From: an uncultured Clostridia bacterium
GTDB taxonomy: Bacteria; Bacillota; Clostridia; Oscillospirales; Oscillospiraceae
Length of the DNA stretch: 42,859 bases
Direction: 5' to 3'
NCBI GenBank assembly: GCA_947170435.1
Contig: CAMVTO010000023.1
Coordinates: 1 to 42,859 of the forward strand
Every line of letters begins with the position of its first letter. Position 1 is the stretch's first letter. A program made the translations under genes and the position numbers. Of this stretch, positions 19,452 to 27,072 are shown piece after piece. Below the pieces are notes generated by a model, which did no database searches, was not told where the DNA came from, and saw only the letters and a program-made list of their open reading frames with translations.

Positions 19452-21701
19452 ATGAGGACTTATCTATTGACGCAGGCCCGGCAGATCATCGGAAGGGCCG
19501 GTGAGTCGGGCGAGGTGGCGATCGCCATCAAGATCAAGGACTGGCTTACGCAGTGGCCGGAGGCGACGGCGGGCCTGCTGTGTATCCGGCCGAACCTGAA
19601 GAGAATCCCGGTCAGCTGCGCGGTGGAGGACCAGCTGCTGGTGGCGGAGATCCCGGAGGAATGCACTCGGCAGCCGGGCATCTATCGTTATACGGCGACG
19701 TGGACGCAGAACGGCACGGTGCAGGCCAGCGCTACCTATGAGTGCGTGCTGCTGGGCAGCGGCATCGACCGCGGCATCCCGGAGACGGGACCGCGAACGC
19801 CGGACTGGGCGAAGGAGATTTTCATTAAGGCGGACAGCATCCAGCGCAGCGCGGACGGCATCCTGCAGGGGCTGGAGGAGGTCGCGGGCGCGGTCGAATC
19901 GACCGGGAACAACGCTGCGGCGGCAGCGGCCAGCGCGGCGGCGGCGCAGGCGATCGCCGGGCAGATCAGTGACGCGGCGGCCACAGCGCAGACGCAGGCG
20001 CAGGCGGCCGAGGGCGCGGCCCAGCGGGCCGAGGCGGCGGCGCAGGGCGTGAGCGACGATGTGACGGAGATCGCCGGCACGGCGAGCCAGCTCAGGAACA
20101 TGCTGAACACGGCGCAGGGCTATTCTGATGGCGCTGCTGCGCAGGAGGCGCTGGTGCGCGGGTACGCGGAGCAGGCCAGCGGCAGCGCGGCGGCGGCGGC
20201 CCAGAGCGCGCAGGCGGCGGCGGGCCATGCCGTGGGCATGGAAACGTACGTGCAGCAGACCGCGGACAACGCGCTGGACGCGGAGACGAGCAGGATCGCG
20301 GCGGACCAGGCGGCGAGCCGGGCCGAGGTCAGCACGCAGAACGCCTACCAGAGCGAGCTGCACGCGGCGGCGAGCGCCAACCAGGCGCTGACGGCCAGCA
20401 ATCTGGCGCAGAACGCGGCGGGCATGAGCACGCAGAGCGAGAGCAATGTGCAGGTGCTGGCGGCGCAGGTGCAGGCTTCCCATGAGGCCATCGGGGACGT
20501 GGAGGATTACTACACTTATCTGGTCGGCGCGAATCGCGTCACCACCCAGGGCATGGTCAACCTGCCGATCAGCAGGGGCGAGATCTTCATCTGTGACAAT
20601 GTGGCCTACGAATGGACCGCGGCGGACAAGGACGGATCAGGCCAGTACGCTTTCCAGAGCGGCGAGGTCCAGGTGATGTACGGCATGCTGCAGGAACTGG
20701 CGGCGCACTTCAAGCCGACGGGGAGATTCCAGGCTGGGACGGGTACTGCCAGTGCGGACTATGCCAATGCTGAGGGTCAGGATACGCAGGCGAGGGGAGA
20801 AAGCTCTCATGCTGAGGGGTATCTGTCCATCACTGACGGAGAGGCGGCGCATGCTGAGGGCTATATGGCCGGGGCCAGCGGCGACTATGCGCACGCAGCC
20901 GGTGAGTGCACCGTGGCGAGCAGGAAGAGCCAGACCGTATTTGGCCGCTACAATGAGGCGGAACAATCATCTGCAGCGCTGGGGAAAGAATATGGCAGCT
21001 ATGTCGAGATCGTTGGCAACGGCGACGAAGACACGCGCTCCAATGCGCGGACACTGGACTGGAACGGCAACGAGAAGTTAGCCGGCGGGCTGACGCTGGG
21101 CATGGGGACCGCGGACGAAGCTGAGCTGTCGGCGGCGAGACTGGGTCAGCTGACCGCGGGGCCGCAGCCGTTCGGACCGACGAGCCAACAGTTGGTAACC
21201 CATGGTGATTTTACCGTTAAACAGCGCGGCCGTGTGATCAGTGTTCTAAAGAATACGGCTACAGGTTCCGGCCTGACATATGACCCGGTCAACTGTTTTG
21301 TTTACAATGACACAGAATATGAGGAGGCCGTAGCAGGCCGGGCAAAATTCAGGTTGGTTGAAGGTCGGATCTATCAGCTCACGATGGTTATGTATGGGTA
21401 TGTGTATGACGCAAGTGGTAACATCGATACAGTCGTGTCGCATCAGCCGTTGCTGCAGCTGAAGAGCAGCGGCGGTACGTCGCTATGCCAGGTCAGGCCC
21501 GCCGTGGATGCCAACGAGAGTACGGCGTCAGGCAAGGCAGCTTTCTTCTGTTCGTCGACGGATGAAGGAGCCTATCTGATTCTGGACCTGTCCGGTAATG
21601 TGAAGCATAACCATCAGCTGCTGCTGTGCCTTGAGGACGTGACAGGCACGGCGGATGGCATGGATGCGTCTGTCAATTCTTGGTTTAACTATATCAGCTG
21701 A
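19452..21701 (+). CDS. Trimeric-adhesin-like tail fibre 1 (749 aa)
   Basis: AAGGAGG precedes the start. Residues 1-115 form a beta domain shared in outline with the next gene (MRTYLLTQARQIIGRAGE here, MNQYLMTASSRQKIGQAG there). Residues about 130-350 are an Ala-rich coiled coil (AAAAAASAAAAQA and similar). Residues about 430-520 carry YadA/Hia-type head repeats (ADYANAEG, ESSHAEGYLS, EAAHAEGYMA, DYAHAAGECT), then FGRYNEAEQSSAALG, which occurs in many phage fibres. The C-terminal 180 residues have a different, less GC-rich codon use and probably form the receptor-binding tip. Function as a trimeric host-adhesion fibre is inferred from these repeats. Confidence 0.75.
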   Translation: MRTYLLTQARQIIGRAGESGEVAIAIKIKDWLTQWPEATAGLLCIRPNLKRIPVSCAVEDQLLVAEIPEECTRQPGIYRYTATWTQNGTVQASATYECVLLGSGIDRGIPETGPRTPDWAKEIFIKADSIQRSADGILQGLEEVAGAVESTGNNAAAAAASAAAAQAIAGQISDAAATAQTQAQAAEGAAQRAEAAAQGVSDDVTEIAGTASQLRNMLNTAQGYSDGAAAQEALVRGYAEQASGSAAAAAQSAQAAAGHAVGMETYVQQTADNALDAETSRIAADQAASRAEVSTQNAYQSELHAAASANQALTASNLAQNAAGMSTQSESNVQVLAAQVQASHEAIGDVEDYYTYLVGANRVTTQGMVNLPISRGEIFICDNVAYEWTAADKDGSGQYAFQSGEVQVMYGMLQELAAHFKPTGRFQAGTGTASADYANAEGQDTQARGESSHAEGYLSITDGEAAHAEGYMAGASGDYAHAAGECTVASRKSQTVFGRYNEAEQSSAALGKEYGSYVEIVGNGDEDTRSNARTLDWNGNEKLAGGLTLGMGTADEAELSAARLGQLTAGPQPFGPTSQQLVTHGDFTVKQRGRVISVLKNTATGSGLTYDPVNCFVYNDTEYEEAVAGRAKFRLVEGRIYQLTMVMYGYVYDASGNIDTVVSHQPLLQLKSSGGTSLCQVRPAVDANESTASGKAAFFCSSTDEGAYLILDLSGNVKHNHQLLLCLEDVTGTADGMDASVNSWFNYIS

Positions 21702-21711
21702 GGAGGGACGT

Positions 21712-23451
21712 ATGAATCAATATCTGATGACCGCGTCCAGCCGGCAGAAGATCGGGCAGGCGGGCGCGATCGCGGCGAGGATCCTGTTCAACATCAAAAA
21801 ATGGCGGCAGAGCTGGCCGACCGGGCACGCGCGGGTGACCGTGCGCCTGCCCGGCGGCGGTGAGCTGACGCCTACTGTGCGCGCTGACGGGCCGAACGTC
21901 AGCGCGATCCTGCTTGACCAGGAAGCGCTGGAAAAAGCGGGCGTGGTGCGCTTCACGGTCGAATGGATCGTGGGCGAACATACAAAGGACGTCAATATCT
22001 ACGAGGGCGTGCTGATCGGTGAGGACGTCGAGGCGCTGGAGGACACCAGCCATGAGATGGGCCAGATGAGCGAGGCGAGCGGCAGCTATGCCGTCGCTGA
22101 GGGTATGCTGACCGAGGCACGCGGCGACCACAGCCACACCGAGGGCTTGGGGACCATCGCCGGCAGCCAGTTCCAAGTCGTGCTGGGCCGGTACAACCAG
22201 GTCGACAATGACAACCAGTACGCGCTGATCATCGGCGGCGGCAACAGCGACACCGACCGCAAGAACATCATGAAGGTCGGCTGGGACGGCGGGCTGTGGA
22301 TCGGGAATACTGAGGTCGTGCAGCGCTTTGCCGGCCTGATCGACGGCGCACACTGGGCTGCGGTGCTGGCCAGGAACATCGGGGACATGGAGGGCCGGTA
22401 CGACGAGCAGGACGCGGCCATTGCGGCGGCGGAGGCACAGCACGAGGCGGAGATCCAGGAAGCGGTCACGGAAATGCAGACGGGCGTGACCGAGGCCGTC
22501 AACGACTATTATGACATGATCGACCAGCAGAATGAGTCCATCGACGCGCAGACCAACGCGGTCAATGAGGCGATCGGGAACTGGGAGAGCATGGTCACGG
22601 CGCTGCGGAACGCCGTGGAAGAGGCCGATCTGAAGATCTTAAATACGCCGAACCTGATCAAGCCGAACAACGTCTGGGAGCTGAACGGCTCCGAACAGAT
22701 CGTATACGGTCAGACGCGGAAATGGTACGCATCCAACATGCCATACGTCAAAAACGCGCTTGGTAGGAACTCAGAGACTGCTGGCGTGGACCCGGACGAG
22801 GTGACGGTCACAGCGCTGACGCTCTCACCGACCATCGAAGAGCCGGACGGAGATGTCATCACGAAGGGCTTGCAATTCACGGTCGCTTCCGTGCCGGAGA
22901 GCGGCATCAATAACTCCGAGGACCTGATATTCACCTACGGCAACCACGGCGAAGGTGAAAAGCCGCAGACAGGCAGCATCACCCCATATGGCGAGATCAA
23001 TGAGATGACACCCGGCATGGAGTACACGCTATCCTGCTGGGCCAGAGTCACCAGCGGGACAAAGATGCGGCTGAAGCTGTTCTGGGACGCTGCCAAGATG
23101 GGTACATACTGGCACGATGAGATCATCGACATCACGAACACCGAATGGAAGCGCATCTACTGGACCTTCACTTTCAACCCGACCGGGGACCAGTGGTATG
23201 AGTATAAGAGTGAGAAAACCGTTGACGGTCAGACTGTCGCTTGCACAAGGATCGGCGCTAAATGGACCAAGACGGTCGGCTTCGGTGTGTGCCGCGCCTA
23301 CGCCGGAACGGTCCAGCTTGCCGGGTTTAGGTTGACCGCTGGCGGTCTTTACGGCAACAACACCGTTGACACGATCAGGCTCCAGCTTGCCGCGCTCGAA
23401 AACCGCGTCAGTGAGTTGGAAGCCACCATGCTGGAGAACATCGGGAACTGA
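21712..23451 (+). CDS. Trimeric-adhesin-like tail fibre 2 (579 aa)
   Basis: GAGGAGGGACGT sits just before this ATG; the upstream in-frame ATG at 21655 lies inside fibre 1 and is rejected. The N-terminal domain is paralogous to that of fibre 1. YadA-like repeats follow near residues 120-160 (EASGSYAVAEGML, DHSHTEGLGT), then VLGRYNQVDNDNQYALIIGGG, a short coiled coil (about 235-310) and a C-terminal domain of about 250 residues. That domain has beta-jelly-roll character (LSCWARVTSGTKMRLKLFWD), as in carbohydrate-binding modules, and a final helix (LAALENRVSELEAT). It probably works alongside fibre 1 with a different receptor tip. Confidence 0.72.
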   Translation: MNQYLMTASSRQKIGQAGAIAARILFNIKKWRQSWPTGHARVTVRLPGGGELTPTVRADGPNVSAILLDQEALEKAGVVRFTVEWIVGEHTKDVNIYEGVLIGEDVEALEDTSHEMGQMSEASGSYAVAEGMLTEARGDHSHTEGLGTIAGSQFQVVLGRYNQVDNDNQYALIIGGGNSDTDRKNIMKVGWDGGLWIGNTEVVQRFAGLIDGAHWAAVLARNIGDMEGRYDEQDAAIAAAEAQHEAEIQEAVTEMQTGVTEAVNDYYDMIDQQNESIDAQTNAVNEAIGNWESMVTALRNAVEEADLKILNTPNLIKPNNVWELNGSEQIVYGQTRKWYASNMPYVKNALGRNSETAGVDPDEVTVTALTLSPTIEEPDGDVITKGLQFTVASVPESGINNSEDLIFTYGNHGEGEKPQTGSITPYGEINEMTPGMEYTLSCWARVTSGTKMRLKLFWDAAKMGTYWHDEIIDITNTEWKRIYWTFTFNPTGDQWYEYKSEKTVDGQTVACTRIGAKWTKTVGFGVCRAYAGTVQLAGFRLTAGGLYGNNTVDTIRLQLAALENRVSELEATMLENIGN

Positions 23452-23453
23452 GT

Positions 23454-23475
23454 GAGTTAAATAGGAGTTTAACAA
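23454..23475 (+). promoter_or_regulatory. Ribosome binding site in a small hairpin loop
   Basis: GTTAAA-TAGGAG-TTTAAC (23456-23473) is a perfect 6-bp inverted repeat with the Shine-Dalgarno sequence as its loop, directly before the zinc-ribbon gene. Near-copies precede the genes at 31813 and 32064. Confidence 0.55.
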
Positions 23476-23661
23476 ATGAATGAGGTTTTAGAGGAGTACA
23501 CGGATACGTCAGGTGCGCATCATTTAATCGTATCTTCTGGTGATAAAACCGGAGATGTAGTTGAATATATTTCATTGTTAAATTGCCCTTTTTGTGGAAG
23601 AAAGTTTACTGATAATATGGTTTGTCGATGTGGTAAGAATAACGCAATTATTCGGACTTAA
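23476..23661 (+). CDS. Small zinc-ribbon protein (61 aa)
   Basis: The C-terminal half holds CPFCGRKF and CRCGKNN, two Cys pairs that would bind one zinc. The rest is short and acidic. It is clearly more AT-rich than the fibre genes before it and has the unusual TAAATAGGAGTTTAAC leader shared with two other small genes at 31.8 and 32.1 kb. It therefore looks like a late-acquired accessory gene. Function unknown. Confidence 0.65.
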   Translation: MNEVLEEYTDTSGAHHLIVSSGDKTGDVVEYISLLNCPFCGRKFTDNMVCRCGKNNAIIRT

Positions 23662-23771
23662 ATAACACCATTCGTAATTAAATAACATCATTCGTCATTA
23701 TCAATACACACTGATATAAATAAAGCAAACAGGCTTTTGCTTTAATTAACACTTTGAGAGAGGAGTCAACC
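23662..23771. repeat. AT-rich spacer with a short direct repeat and weak hairpin
   Basis: TAAATAACACCATTCGTAAT and TAAATAACATCATTCGTCAT stand side by side (about 23661-23700), an imperfect 20-bp direct repeat. AAAGCAAA and TTTGCTTT (23722-23743) could form a weak hairpin. TAAATAACAC recurs before the gene at 32551. Confidence 0.5.
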
Positions 23772-24173
23772 ATGACATCAAAAGAAGCCCGTATCATCAA
23801 GGCCTTTAAGAGCGCCGTCACGTCCGGTCAGTACGAGCCCTGGTACGCCACACTGCTGATGATGGACACCCAGCGGTTCGGCTGGATCAGCGAGTCTGTG
23901 AAAGAGGAGTTTTACGACTGGCTGGATGAATACGAAGAGTCACACGCCGAACCAGCTGCCGTAGAGCTGCCCGGAATCCAGCAGGCCGCTGGTGATCCTG
24001 AGTACGGAGAGCCGGAAGAGGACGACATGGACAATGTGAGCGCTCCGACCGATCCGCTGGCGTACGATACACCGGAGACGGAGCCTGAAGAGGAGACTCA
24101 GCCCGATCCGGAAGAGGAAGCCGACACGGTCGGCGACGAACCCACCGCCGACGAACCCCAAACAGAGGAATAA
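23772..24173 (+). CDS. Acidic small phage protein, unknown (133 aa)
   Basis: GAGAGAGGAG sits before the ATG; the TTG at 23754 is rejected because it precedes that site. The first 55 residues form a compact helical, Trp/Tyr-containing unit (KEARIIKAFKSAV, EPWYATLLMMD). The rest is a disordered tail dominated by Glu, Asp, Pro and Thr. No family is recognised. It is encoded between the fibres and the lysis genes. Confidence 0.6.
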   Translation: MTSKEARIIKAFKSAVTSGQYEPWYATLLMMDTQRFGWISESVKEEFYDWLDEYEESHAEPAAVELPGIQQAAGDPEYGEPEEDDMDNVSAPTDPLAYDTPETEPEEETQPDPEEEADTVGDEPTADEPQTEE

Positions 24174-24183
24174 CCCCTTCCAA

Positions 24184-24229
24184 TGTCATCCTGAGGATTG
24201 AAAATCCGAAGGATCTGTTCTGTAGCATG
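24184..24229 (-). repeat. Partial, reversed copy of the composite dispersed repeat
   Basis: TGTCATCCTGAGG...CCGAAGGATCTGTTCTGTAGCA is the reverse complement of the CTACAGAACAGATCCTTCG...CAGGATGACA half found in the copies at 33-42 kb. It is the only copy seen in this orientation. Confidence 0.75.
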
Positions 24230-24262
24230 ACAAACGACCAACCTTCCGCGCCGCGCATCAGC

Positions 24263-24578
24263 GCGAGGCGGGAAACAAGGAAGTGAACCGAACCGCCACA
24301 ACATTAGCCGCGGTGCTCGCGGCGCTGAACACTTGAGAGGTGATGATATGCCCGGAGGCGGAGCGAATACGCACGCGGGGACGCGGCACAACGGACGCAG
24401 ACGGACACGAACACCGCGCCGGACGCCGCTTCATCCACGCACTGTCATGAGAGCCAAACAGATCAAAAAACAGAGAGCGAAAGCGAGGATGAGGCCGCGG
24501 AGATCGCGGCATAACGCGCAAACATAATCCGCAGCCGCGGCTTCGACCGCGAGGCGGGAAACAAACAAGGAAGTGACC
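24263..24578 (+). repeat. Duplicated GCGAGGCGGGAAACAAGGAAGTGA leader
   Basis: GCGAGGCGGGAAACAAGGAAGTGA (24263-24286) is repeated with a 4-nt insertion at 24549-24576. The second copy provides the ribosome binding site of the ClpP-like gene at 24581. The first sits at a GTG (24283) that opens an 18-codon reading frame (MNRTATTLAAVLAALNT, stop at 24336). The duplication may mark an insertion of the basic gene between the two copies. Confidence 0.6.
24348..24527 (+). CDS. Very basic small protein, unknown (59 aa)
   Basis: GAGAGG lies seven bases upstream. The product is about one third Arg/Lys (RTRTPRRTPLHPRTVMRAKQ), with almost no hydrophobic core, so it could bind nucleic acid or be an unstable chance frame. 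It lies between the two copies of the GCGAGGCGGGAAACAAGGAAGTGA leader. Support is moderate: start context is good, but no family is recognised. Confidence 0.35.
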   Translation: MPGGGANTHAGTRHNGRRRTRTPRRTPLHPRTVMRAKQIKKQRAKARMRPRRSRHNAQT

Positions 24579-24580
24579 AA

Positions 24581-25165
24581 ATGCAAGAATTGAAATGGGC
24601 CTTATACCGTAAACCGGGCGGGGTCGTTCAGGCCGTCATTACGTCCTGCCAGAAGGACCCGTCCCAGATACCGAACGCCTTTGTCTACGAGAAGAAGTTC
24701 AAGCGGATGCTGGAGCCCTTCAAGCCCTTCACCCGTCTGGATGTCATCGTGTCCAGCCCCGGAGGCGCTGTCAACAGCGCTTTCGGGATGCTCAAGGCGA
24801 TCTACGACAGCCATCGCCCGGTCCGCGTCCTGATGGACGGTTACTGCGGCAGCTCCGCCACATTTTTCGTCAGCGCCGCCGACAAGGGCCAGTGCTACAT
24901 CACCAGCGGCGGCAGCATGTATGTCCATATGCCCAAGCTCTATGGCAGGGAAAAGCTCTCCGGCATCTGGAAGCTGCTCGACGCCCAGCAGCAGCTGTCC
25001 GTAGTGAACGGGATGATCTGCATGTACCGCGCCAAGCTCCACTGGCCCCGGCGCGAGATCCGGCTGATGATCAAAGAGTCCCGCCGCTTCACCGCGAAAG
25101 AGGCCGTCGATGTCGGCTTCGCCGACGCCATCATGGAAAGAAGGGAGTTCGAGTCCTATGCCTGA
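24581..25165 (+). CDS. ClpP/S14-like serine protease (194 aa)
   Basis: The product matches the ClpP fold: SSPGGAVNSAFGMLKAI (about 58-74), a nucleophile segment GYCGSSATFF with Ser91, and SMYVHMPK with His116, the same 25-residue spacing as Ser97-His122 of E. coli ClpP. The C-terminal TAKEAVDVGFADAIM matches the end of the fold. At the aligned catalytic Asp position I read Ser167 (KESRR), so the triad may be altered. ClpP-like proteins often mature phage heads, but this one is far from the capsid genes, and Prp is the better candidate for that task. It overlaps the lysin start by 8 nt, suggesting co-expression with lysis. Confidence 0.75.
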   Translation: MQELKWALYRKPGGVVQAVITSCQKDPSQIPNAFVYEKKFKRMLEPFKPFTRLDVIVSSPGGAVNSAFGMLKAIYDSHRPVRVLMDGYCGSSATFFVSAADKGQCYITSGGSMYVHMPKLYGREKLSGIWKLLDAQQQLSVVNGMICMYRAKLHWPRREIRLMIKESRRFTAKEAVDVGFADAIMERREFESYA

Positions 25166-26036
25166 CTATGTCAGGGCAGATGAATTCGTGCAGCAGTGCC
25201 TGGTACCATATGAGCAGGGCTGGGGCTATATTTGGGGAAAGTATGGTCAGGTCTGGACCGCGGCCCAGCAGAAAGCCGCGACACGTCCGTTGACCAAGGC
25301 CTACGGCGCTCAGTGGATCGGCAAGCGTGTGACAGACTGCAGCGGCCTGATCAGGCGCGTGTACGAGGATAACGGGCTGAAAATCACTCATAGCAGCCAT
25401 GCTCAGTATCTCGATCACTGCGGCCGGAAGGGTAAGCTGGTCAATGGCCAGCGTGCGGACGGGTACAGGCTGAAGCCGGGATCAGCGGTATTTATGTATA
25501 ATGGCAAAAGGTGGAACCATGTGGGCGTGTATACCGGGGACGGCATCGTGGTCGAGGCCGCAGGCACGCGGCAGGGCGTGATCCTGAGCAGCATCAATGA
25601 ATGGGACTACTGGGGAGAGTTAAATCAAATAGATTACAGTATGTATCCTGATGAAAGGGAGGTGGAGCCGATGAATCCGATATTGAGAAAGGGTGACCGC
25701 GGCGATGACGTCAAGCGTCTGCAGGAGCTGCTGAACGCGGACATGAACGCGGGGCTGAAAGTCGACGGCATTTTCGGAGCCGGGACCGAGGCGGCCGTGA
25801 TGGCGTGGCAGCAGCTGGAGCACCTGAAGGTGGATGGCGTCTGCGGGCCGATGACCTGGGCGAGCCTGGAGCAGGAGGCGGAGGACCAGGAGCCTGTGCC
25901 TGTGCCGGAGGATCCGGACGAGGATGACATCCTGGATGACGCGGTGATCATCAGCAGGGCGGACCTGGGCGAGCTGAGACGGTACGCGGCAAGCCTGATC
26001 GAGCGCATCGACGCGCTGCTCAGCAAGAACGAATGA
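25158..26036 (+). CDS. Endolysin: NlpC/P60 peptidase plus peptidoglycan-binding domain (292 aa)
   Basis: The N-terminal domain (about 1-165) is an NlpC/P60 cysteine peptidase that cuts peptide cross-links of peptidoglycan. TDCSGLIRRVY gives catalytic Cys61 and WNHVGVYTG gives His121. Residues about 175-238 form a peptidoglycan-binding domain type 1 (LRKGDRGDDVKRLQELL, VDGIFGAGTEAAV). The last 50 residues are acidic and then helical. No signal peptide is seen, so release should depend on the holins encoded next. The ATG at 25158 overlaps the end of the ClpP-like gene; the one at 25110 would be deep inside it. Confidence 0.92.
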   Translation: MPDYVRADEFVQQCLVPYEQGWGYIWGKYGQVWTAAQQKAATRPLTKAYGAQWIGKRVTDCSGLIRRVYEDNGLKITHSSHAQYLDHCGRKGKLVNGQRADGYRLKPGSAVFMYNGKRWNHVGVYTGDGIVVEAAGTRQGVILSSINEWDYWGELNQIDYSMYPDEREVEPMNPILRKGDRGDDVKRLQELLNADMNAGLKVDGIFGAGTEAAVMAWQQLEHLKVDGVCGPMTWASLEQEAEDQEPVPVPEDPDEDDILDDAVIISRADLGELRRYAASLIERIDALLSKNE

Positions 26037-26052
26037 GGAAGGAGGAAAACCC

Positions 26053-26304
26053 ATGGATCCATCTATCATCGTGGCGCTGATCAGCCTGGCAGGCTCTGTC
26101 ATCGTGGCTATGCTCAGCTACAGCGCCAGCCGGCGCGGCGTGCGCGAGGCGTCAGAAGCGAACGCTAAGTTGATCGCCTACAAACTGGAAGAGCTGCAGA
26201 AAAAAGTCGACAAACACAATAATTTGGTCGAGCGCACATATAAGCTGGAGGGCCAGATGGCCGAAGTTCAACACGATATCAGGGACATCAAAGCTAAACT
26301 GTAA
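26053..26304 (+). CDS. Single-span membrane protein, XhlA/holin-accessory type (83 aa)
   Basis: One transmembrane segment near residues 4-24 (IIVALISLAGSVIVAMLSY) is followed by a long amphipathic coiled coil (KLEELQKKVDKHNNLVERTYKLEGQ). This arrangement is typical of holin-associated proteins of Bacillota phages that stand between lysin and holin. A GGAAGGAGG site precedes the ATG. It lies between endolysin and the r1t-like holin. Confidence 0.75.
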   Translation: MDPSIIVALISLAGSVIVAMLSYSASRRGVREASEANAKLIAYKLEELQKKVDKHNNLVERTYKLEGQMAEVQHDIRDIKAKL

Positions 26305-26314
26305 GGAGGACAAT

Positions 26315-26521
26315 ATGGTCAGTAAAAAATTTTGGAAAGCCGCCTGCATACGCAGCATCCGCACTTTTGCGGAGGCCATGCTGGCCTATATCGGGACCGG
26401 CGCTGTAGTGCTGGGGGACGTCAATTGGATCGCGGCGCTGAGCGCCGGCGCTTTCGGCGCTGTTTCCGCGCTGCTGCTCGCGCTTGCGGGCCTGCCTGAA
26501 GTCAAGGAGGAAGAAAAATGA
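26315..26521 (+). CDS. Holin, r1t-like (68 aa)
   Basis: The start KKFWKAACIRSIRTFAEAM matches the opening of r1t-family holins (FWKxxxxRAxKTFAQ). Two hydrophobic segments follow (about 20-33 and 40-61), separated by GDVNW, and the C-terminus is charged. It would form the membrane lesions that release the endolysin. It is preceded by AAGGAGG, and its stop overlaps the next start (ATGA). Confidence 0.85.
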   Translation: MVSKKFWKAACIRSIRTFAEAMLAYIGTGAVVLGDVNWIAALSAGAFGAVSALLLALAGLPEVKEEEK

Positions 26522-26862
26522 GTCAGATACCGTTGAAGCAGAGCGAGAAAACCGGAGTGATCTATGAGAACGGTGCGCTGAAGGTCGTATATCCGGTCGT
26601 AGAGGTGCTGATTGATAACGGCTTGACAGAGCAGCAGCTTGAGGATAAGCTGGCGATGATAGGCTTGGAGGTGGCCGCGGGCAGCATAGCCTATCCAGCC
26701 GGTAGAGCGCATACATATCAAAAGGCCATCAGCGGGATGTGGTATGACGAGCAGGGAAATTGTGTGATGGATGGCGAAGCGCCGGAACCGCCATCTACCA
26801 GCGAGGAGCCTGCCGAGGGCGAGGAGCCGCCTGCTGAAGTGCCTGCTGAAGTTCCCGTGTAA
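26518..26862 (+). CDS. Lysis-cassette-linked protein, unknown (114 aa)
   Basis: It is coupled to the holin by an ATGA overlap. The first 85 residues look folded (ALKVVYPVVEVLIDNG, MWYDEQGNCVMDG); the last 30 are Pro/Glu-rich (EEPAEGEEPPAEVPAEVPV). No motif is recognised. It ends the late operon, since a terminator follows at 26941. Confidence 0.6.
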   Translation: MSQIPLKQSEKTGVIYENGALKVVYPVVEVLIDNGLTEQQLEDKLAMIGLEVAAGSIAYPAGRAHTYQKAISGMWYDEQGNCVMDGEAPEPPSTSEEPAEGEEPPAEVPAEVPV

Positions 26863-26878
26863 GGGAGAAGCACAGAGC

Positions 26879-26898
26879 TGATCATGATATAATGATCA
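26879..26898. promoter_or_regulatory. Palindrome around a TATAAT box
   Basis: TGATCAT-GATATA-ATGATCA is a perfect 7-bp inverted repeat enclosing TATAAT (26888-26893). No good -35 box stands at the right distance, so it may be a protein-binding site or chance. Confidence 0.3.
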
Positions 26899-26940
26899 TG
26901 GGTAGCGGTTCGGAACCTCCCGCCTCCCCATCCTCTTTTG

Positions 26941-26973
26941 CCCCACCTGCGCCAACAGGTGGGGATTTTATTA
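26941..26973 (+). terminator. Rho-independent terminator of the late operon
   Basis: CCCCACCTG and CAGGTGGGG form a perfect 9-bp stem with a 6-nt loop, followed by ATTTTATTAT. It ends transcription from the lysis genes just before the promoter at 26998. Confidence 0.85.
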
Positions 26974-26997
26974 TGGCAAAATTTTTTTGAAAAGGTA

Positions 26998-27026
26998 TTG
27001 ACAATGTAACGCACAAGGTGTAATAT
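26998..27026 (+). promoter_or_regulatory. Strong sigma-70-type promoter for the 27073 and excisionase genes
   Basis: TTGACA (26998-27003), 17 bp, TAATAT (27021-27026): a consensus -35 box and a near-consensus -10 box at ideal spacing. The first start codon is 46 nt downstream with AAGGAGG before it. Confidence 0.85.
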
Positions 27027-27072
27027 GATGGTGTCCCGCAGATGATGGGGCAGAAAAAAGGAGGATGGGGAA

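Noticed and set aside
26879..26898. Promoter with TATAAT in a palindrome after the lysis genes
   Set aside because: No acceptable -35 box; kept only as a low-confidence site since the clear promoter is at 26998.
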